From contig NZ_CP109435.1 in the NCBI RefSeq assembly GCF_036227125.1, forward strand, positions 558,001 to 622,000: 64,000 bases of DNA. The letters run 5' to 3'. The DNA comes from Streptomyces sp. NBC_01485 (GTDB lineage Bacteria; Actinomycetota; Actinomycetes; Streptomycetales; Streptomycetaceae). A program made the position numbers and the translations under genes. Positions within the stretch are counted from its first letter, which is position 1. Each line of letters opens with the position of its first letter. The notes beneath the pieces were generated by a model. It saw nothing but the letters and a program-made list of their open reading frames with translations. It ran no database searches and was not told the DNA's origin. Of the stretch, positions 60,097-64,000 are shown in pieces.

Positions 60097-61152
60097 ATGG
60101 CCAGAAACACACGGGTAGGCGCACCGGTTTCGCGTCGCTCCGCTCTTCGCCTCGGATCGGCTCTCGCCGTCGGCGCATTCGTGCTGACGGCGTGTTCCGG
60201 CAGCGGCTCCGACGACGCCGAATCCGCCACCGGCTCCCACCTCACCACCGTCACGTTCGCGCTGGACTACCTGCCCGGCGCCGCGCACAACGGCCTGGCG
60301 TACGCGATACAGAAGGGCCTGTTCGAGAAGGAAGGGATCAAGGTCAAGATCCTTCCCATCGGCTCGTCGGCCGCCGACACCCTCATCGCGTCGGGTCAGG
60401 CGCAGGTCGGCTTCACCGGCAGCATCGGATCGGCCGTGACGGACTTCGCCTCCGGGGCCCCCGTGAAGTCGATCTTCATGGTGATGCCTGGTGATCCGTC
60501 CGGTCTGACGGTCCTCAAATCGTCCGGCATCACCTCGCCGGGCAAGCTGGCCGGCAAGGTCTACGGCGGGTACGGCAGCCCTGCCGAACTCGCCTTGGTC
60601 AACGCGATGATCAAGAATGACGGAGGAAAGAGCAAGGCCAAGCAGGTGGTGCTGAGCGTCGGCTCCACCGAGGCGCTCAAAGCCCGGAAGGTGGACGTGG
60701 CAGCCACCTGGCCCGAGCAGGAATACGAGTTCACACAGAGCGGCGTGAAGTTCACGAAGTTCGAGCCGACCGACTACGGCGTCGCAGCGGCCTCCGGACT
60801 CCTCCTGCTGGCCAACAACAGCTTCCTCGAGAAGAGCCCGGACGTCGCACGCGGCCTCACCAAGGCCCTGCGCGAGGGATACCAGGCCGCGATCGCCGAT
60901 CCCAAGGCCGCGAACGCGGCGCTCGCCGCCCAGTTCTCGGACATCAACCCGAAGCTGGTCGACTACGTCACGGCCAGCGAGACCAAGGACATGGTCAACC
61001 CCGACGGTCCGGTCGGCACCCAGTCGGTCCAGAAGTCGCAGGCCTACTCCGACTGGATGATCGAGCAGGGCGTCCTGGCGGGAGCCGACGGCAAGCTCCT
61101 CAAGAGCTTCGACGTGAAGCCCTACGTCACCAACGACTACCTGCCCAAGTAA
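60097..61152 (+). CDS. NMT1/THI5-type ABC transporter substrate-binding lipoprotein
   Basis: The ATG at 60097 follows GAAGGA and gives 351 residues. The signal has twin Arg (SRRSAL) and a lipobox (VLTAC). The mature part has LDYLPGAAHNGLAYAIQKGL and FEKEGIKVKI, the family pattern of binding proteins for thiamine-pyrimidine precursors, nitrate, sulfonates and related compounds. It has no permease or ATPase next to it. The SsuB/SsuC-type pair at 38732-40392 lacks a binding protein and is the natural partner. The ligand is unknown, but association with two ADA-like enzymes suggests an amino-substituted heterocycle. Confidence 0.92.
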   Translation: MARNTRVGAPVSRRSALRLGSALAVGAFVLTACSGSGSDDAESATGSHLTTVTFALDYLPGAAHNGLAYAIQKGLFEKEGIKVKILPIGSSAADTLIASGQAQVGFTGSIGSAVTDFASGAPVKSIFMVMPGDPSGLTVLKSSGITSPGKLAGKVYGGYGSPAELALVNAMIKNDGGKSKAKQVVLSVGSTEALKARKVDVAATWPEQEYEFTQSGVKFTKFEPTDYGVAAASGLLLLANNSFLEKSPDVARGLTKALREGYQAAIADPKAANAALAAQFSDINPKLVDYVTASETKDMVNPDGPVGTQSVQKSQAYSDWMIEQGVLAGADGKLLKSFDVKPYVTNDYLPK

Positions 61153-61189
61153 CAGCCTGCGCGTCGTCCACCGACACAGAGTGCCGTCC

Positions 61190-61221
61190 GCCCCCACCCG
61201 TGATCCGTATCGGGTGGGGGC
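61190..61221 (+). terminator. Terminator after the binding-protein gene
   Basis: The perfect stem GCCCCCACCCG / CGGGTGGGGGC has a 10-nt loop, 37 bp after the stop. It separates the ADA-like/binding-protein unit from the GH2 gene. Confidence 0.7.
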
Positions 61222-61260
61222 CCGGGGACCCAGCCGAGCCGCTTCGACAAGGACAAACAC

Positions 61261-63708
61261 ATGTTCCGCCAGTCTTTCAATCGCGGCTGGACCGCAGGTT
61301 CCGCCGCGACGAGCTTCGCCAGCGCCGTGGCGGGCGAGGGCGATCAGGAAGTCCTCCTCCCGCACGACTCCGTGCGGGATCTGGCGCGCGGCGCGTCGGT
61401 GTCCGAAGGCGCCCACACAGGCTATTTCCCGGGCGGCTACTTCCACTATTCCAAGCGCTTCGACGTGCCCGAGACCTACCGTGGCAAGAGCGTCTTCCTC
61501 GAGTTCGAGGGCGTCTACCGGGACGCGGTCGTGTACATCAACGAGGAGTTCGTCGCGCAGCGGCCGAACGGTTACAGCCGGTTCCACGTCCAGTGCGACC
61601 CGTATCTGCGCTACGGGCAGCCGAACTCGATCCGGGTGGAGGCGCGTGCCCACCTGGACTCCCGGTGGTATTCGGGCGCCGGAATCCACCGCGACACGCA
61701 TCTGATCGTCGCGGACCCGGTCCACATCGCCCTCGACGGCGTCCGCGTCACCACCCCGCAGGTCGACGACGAACTCGCCGTGGTCGTCGTCGCGGTGACC
61801 GTGGTGAACGAGGAGCGCTTCACCAGGACGATGCGGGTGTCCACGACCATCGCCGGCGCCGACGGAACCACGGTCGCCGAAGGCACCGCACCCGTCACGC
61901 TGCTGCCGGGCACGAGCGCGACGGCGCGGCTGCGTCTGCACGTCCCGCGGCCGGCCCTGTGGGACGTCGACTCGCCGAACCTGTACCTGGCCCGCACCAC
62001 CTTGAGCGACGGCGACAGCGACGAAGCCGTGGACGAGGAGCACACCGCCTTCGGCATCCGCACCCTCCAGCTCGACCCGGCACGGGGTCTGCGGATCAAC
62101 GGCCGGTCGGTGAAGCTGCGCGGCGCGTGCATCCACCACGACTCGGGTCTGCTGGGCGCGGCTGCCATCGCGCGGGCGGAGGAGCGCCGGATCGAGATCC
62201 TCAAGGCGGCGGGCTTCAACGCGGTGCGCAGCTCCCACAATCCGCTGAGCGTCGCGGCGCTGGACGCCTGTGACCGGCTGGGGATGCTGGTCCTGGACGA
62301 GGCGTTCGACGTCTGGACCAAGCCGAAGCAGCCGTTCGACTACGCGCTGGCGTTTCCGGAGTGGTGGGAGCGCGACGTGGAATCGATGGTCACGAAGGAC
62401 TTCAACCACCCGAGCGTGATCATGTACTCCATCGGCAACGAGATCTTCGAGGTGGGCAGCCCGGTCGGTTCGACGTGGGGGCGCCGACTCGCCGACAAGG
62501 TACGGGAGTTGGACGGCACACGGTTCGTCACCAACGCGGTGAACGGCCTGGTCGCCGTACCGGACGAGCTGCCCTCCCTGGTCGTCGGTTCGACCGAGGG
62601 CCCCACCGACATCAACTCCCTGATCTCCGCGCTGGGCGAGAAGATCAACGAGTTCAGCGCGTCGCAACTGGTCAGCGAGCGGACCGAGGAGTCCCACGCC
62701 GTACTCGACGTCTCCGGCATCAACTACGGCGACGCCCGGTACGTACCCGACGCCATCGCCTTCCCGAACCGGCTGGTCCTCGGCACGGAGACCTTCCCGG
62801 GTCACATCGACGAGCTGTGGCGGCTGGTGACGGAGAACAGTCATGTGCTGGGCGACTTCACCTGGACCGGCTGGGACTACCTCGGGGAGGCGGGGGTCGG
62901 CCGGACCGACTACCTGGACGACGGCCCCAAGGAGGAGATGTACGGCGGCGTGCACGACGTGTTCCCCGCGCTGACCGCCGGCTGCGCCGACATCGACATC
63001 ACCGGTCACCGGCGTCCCATGTCGTACTACCGGGAGACCGTGTTCGGGCTGCGCGAGCAGCCGTACACCGTCGTGCACCGGCCGCAGTTCCACGGCCGTG
63101 CGATGTTCCAGACCCCGTGGTCGTGGGCGGACGCGGTGGCCAGTTGGAGCTGGGACGTCGAGGCGGGCTCGCCGGTCACCATCGACGTCTACAGCTCCGC
63201 CGACGAAGTGGAACTGCTTCTCGACGGCGCGCCGTTGGAGCGGGTTCCGGTCGGCGGGCACAAGGCCTGTATCGCACGGTTCGAATCGGCCTACCGGCCG
63301 GGCGAGTTGACGGCGGTCGCCTACCGGGCGGGCGTCGAGTCGGGTCGGTGCGTGCTGCGCAGTGCCGGTGCCGACCTGCGGCTGGCGGTCGCGTCGGACC
63401 GGCCCGAGATCCGCGCGGACGACAAGGATCTCGCCTACGTGTCGGTCGAGTTGCGCGACGACGAGGGAAACCCGGCCGGTCACCGGGACCGTCAGGTCCG
63501 CGTGGAGGTGACCGGGCCGGGTGTGCTGGCGGGGCTGGGCACCGGGCGGACGCACACCGAGGAGCGGTTCGACGCCGACGCCTGCACCACCTTCGACGGC
63601 CGCGCCATGGCCGTCGTCCGGCCCACCGGTCCCGGAGCCATCCACATCCGCGTCCGCGCCGAGGGCTGCCCGGAGGCCACTGCCACCGTGCACGCCGTCG
63701 ACCACTGA
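61261..63708 (+). CDS. Glycoside hydrolase family 2 (beta-galactosidase/glucuronidase-like)
   Basis: The 815-residue protein follows AAGGAC. The N-terminal sugar-binding domain (HYSKRFDVPETYRGKSVFLE), the immunoglobulin-like domain and the TIM barrel are in order. Catalytic residues are acid/base Glu394 in YSIGNEIFE and nucleophile Glu510 in LGTETFPG. The C-terminal part has a DUF4982-like region and a beta-sandwich with ADDKDLAYVSVELRDDEGN. No signal peptide is seen, so it should cleave an imported beta-glycoside in the cytosol. An esterase-like gene follows 42 bp later. The sugar specificity cannot be told. Confidence 0.93.
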   Translation: MFRQSFNRGWTAGSAATSFASAVAGEGDQEVLLPHDSVRDLARGASVSEGAHTGYFPGGYFHYSKRFDVPETYRGKSVFLEFEGVYRDAVVYINEEFVAQRPNGYSRFHVQCDPYLRYGQPNSIRVEARAHLDSRWYSGAGIHRDTHLIVADPVHIALDGVRVTTPQVDDELAVVVVAVTVVNEERFTRTMRVSTTIAGADGTTVAEGTAPVTLLPGTSATARLRLHVPRPALWDVDSPNLYLARTTLSDGDSDEAVDEEHTAFGIRTLQLDPARGLRINGRSVKLRGACIHHDSGLLGAAAIARAEERRIEILKAAGFNAVRSSHNPLSVAALDACDRLGMLVLDEAFDVWTKPKQPFDYALAFPEWWERDVESMVTKDFNHPSVIMYSIGNEIFEVGSPVGSTWGRRLADKVRELDGTRFVTNAVNGLVAVPDELPSLVVGSTEGPTDINSLISALGEKINEFSASQLVSERTEESHAVLDVSGINYGDARYVPDAIAFPNRLVLGTETFPGHIDELWRLVTENSHVLGDFTWTGWDYLGEAGVGRTDYLDDGPKEEMYGGVHDVFPALTAGCADIDITGHRRPMSYYRETVFGLREQPYTVVHRPQFHGRAMFQTPWSWADAVASWSWDVEAGSPVTIDVYSSADEVELLLDGAPLERVPVGGHKACIARFESAYRPGELTAVAYRAGVESGRCVLRSAGADLRLAVASDRPEIRADDKDLAYVSVELRDDEGNPAGHRDRQVRVEVTGPGVLAGLGTGRTHTEERFDADACTTFDGRAMAVVRPTGPGAIHIRVRAEGCPEATATVHAVDH

Positions 63709-63750
63709 CCGGCCGAGTCCCGTCAGCACACGAGGCAACCAAGGAGTCTC

Positions 63751-64000
63751 ATGCCACTCGATCCGTATCTCGCCGACAAGGTGGCCCTGGTCGCCGACGT
63801 CACCCGGGAGGAGGCCCTCAACGCGGACGAGGCTCTCTGGGACAGATTCAACAAGGTGTTCAACGACAACCGTCCCTACGCGCAGCCCGAAGTGAACATC
63901 CGCGAGGAGTCCGTCGAAGGCTTCGACGGACTGCGCGTGCGGGTGTACACGCCCTCGACCGGCGTCCGCCCCGGGCGGCAGGCGTTCGTCTGGGCCCACG
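63751..64000 (+). CDS. Alpha/beta-hydrolase, esterase/lipase (HSL-like), 5' part only
   Basis: The ATG at 63751 with AAGGAG 5 nt upstream opens a frame that runs off the window after 83 codons. The visible part ends with VRVYTPS, RQAFVWAHG, the strand leading to the oxyanion-hole HG motif of hormone-sensitive-lipase-type esterases. The catalytic Ser lies beyond the window. It is 42 bp after the GH2 gene and probably co-transcribed, so it may de-esterify a sugar or glycoside substrate. Confidence 0.75.
   Translation, partial: MPLDPYLADKVALVADVTREEALNADEALWDRFNKVFNDNRPYAQPEVNIREESVEGFDGLRVRVYTPSTGVRPGRQAFVWAH

Noticed and set aside
59983..63999. A 1338-codon open frame on the minus strand across the ADA-like, binding-protein and GH2 genes
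   Set aside because: It spans three well-supported genes and their intergenic terminator, with Val/Gly/Asp/His-rich nonsense composition.

Overview
The window looks like chromosomal DNA of a Streptomyces or a close relative. Base composition is very high GC with strong third-position bias. Start codons are often GTG, and one is TTG. It carries the long actinobacterial form of GAPDH, a modular type I polyketide synthase, many FCD-type GntR regulators, secreted carbohydrate-active enzymes and a perfect 14-bp box matching the Streptomyces cellulose-utilisation repressor CebR. I see no rRNA, tRNA, CRISPR array, insertion sequence or prophage. The gene mix (sugar uptake, small-molecule catabolism, an isolated PKS, gene relics) suggests an accessory or arm-proximal region.

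Layout. 1-2.5 kb: MerR regulator, small alpha/beta-barrel protein and DHA2-type efflux pump around a near-palindromic operator. 2.7-6.3 kb: long GAPDH and 6-phosphogluconate dehydrogenase, convergent over a shared terminator, then a MarR regulator. 6.4-8.2 kb: secreted GH5/Fn3/CBM2 mannanase with a CebR box. 8.4-14.6 kb: L-fuconate dehydratase divergent from a ribose-type sugar ABC operon ending in a GntR gene. 14.7-17.5 kb: a probable deaminase-domain effector and a DctA transporter. 17.8-28.1 kb: YceI protein and a two-gene cluster of a single-chain PKS (AMP ligase-ACP-KS-AT-DH-KR-ACP-TE) and a flavin-dependent halogenase. 28.2-35.8 kb: secreted beta-helix protein, FadR-type regulator, enolase-superfamily dehydratase and MalEFG-type importer, with matching operators on both sides of the regulator. 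35.9-40.4 kb: AfsR-like relic, adenosine-deaminase-fold enzyme, 2-oxoglutarate oxygenase and an ABC ATPase/permease pair without a binding protein. 40.8-50.7 kb: CocE/NonD hydrolase, esterase relic, IclR regulator, APC permease, RidA, D-amino-acid-dehydrogenase-like flavoenzyme and fused indolepyruvate:ferredoxin oxidoreductase. 51-55.3 kb: gamma-glutamylation operon (PuuD-like, PuuA-like, ALDH, GntR). 55.5-58.7 kb: LLM monooxygenase, a gene-poor stretch and a double-AsnC regulator. 58.9-64 kb: second adenosine-deaminase-fold enzyme, NMT1-type binding protein, GH2 glycosidase and a partial esterase.

How it may work together (inference). The 38.7-40.4 kb ABC pair and the 60.1 kb binding protein look like halves of one importer. 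Each half sits beside an ADA-fold enzyme that lacks the usual catalytic Glu. A 105-bp sequence occurs once near each half (40512-40616 and 57589-57693, same orientation) and brackets a 17-kb block of amino-acid and amine catabolism. The block includes a plausible route amino acid -> imine -> 2-oxo acid -> acyl-CoA (flavoenzyme, RidA, ferredoxin oxidoreductase) and a gamma-glutamyl-amine route.

The most unusual gene is the PKS. Its KS nucleophile is Ser instead of Cys, its TE nucleophile is Cys instead of Ser, and its only obvious partner is the halogenase.
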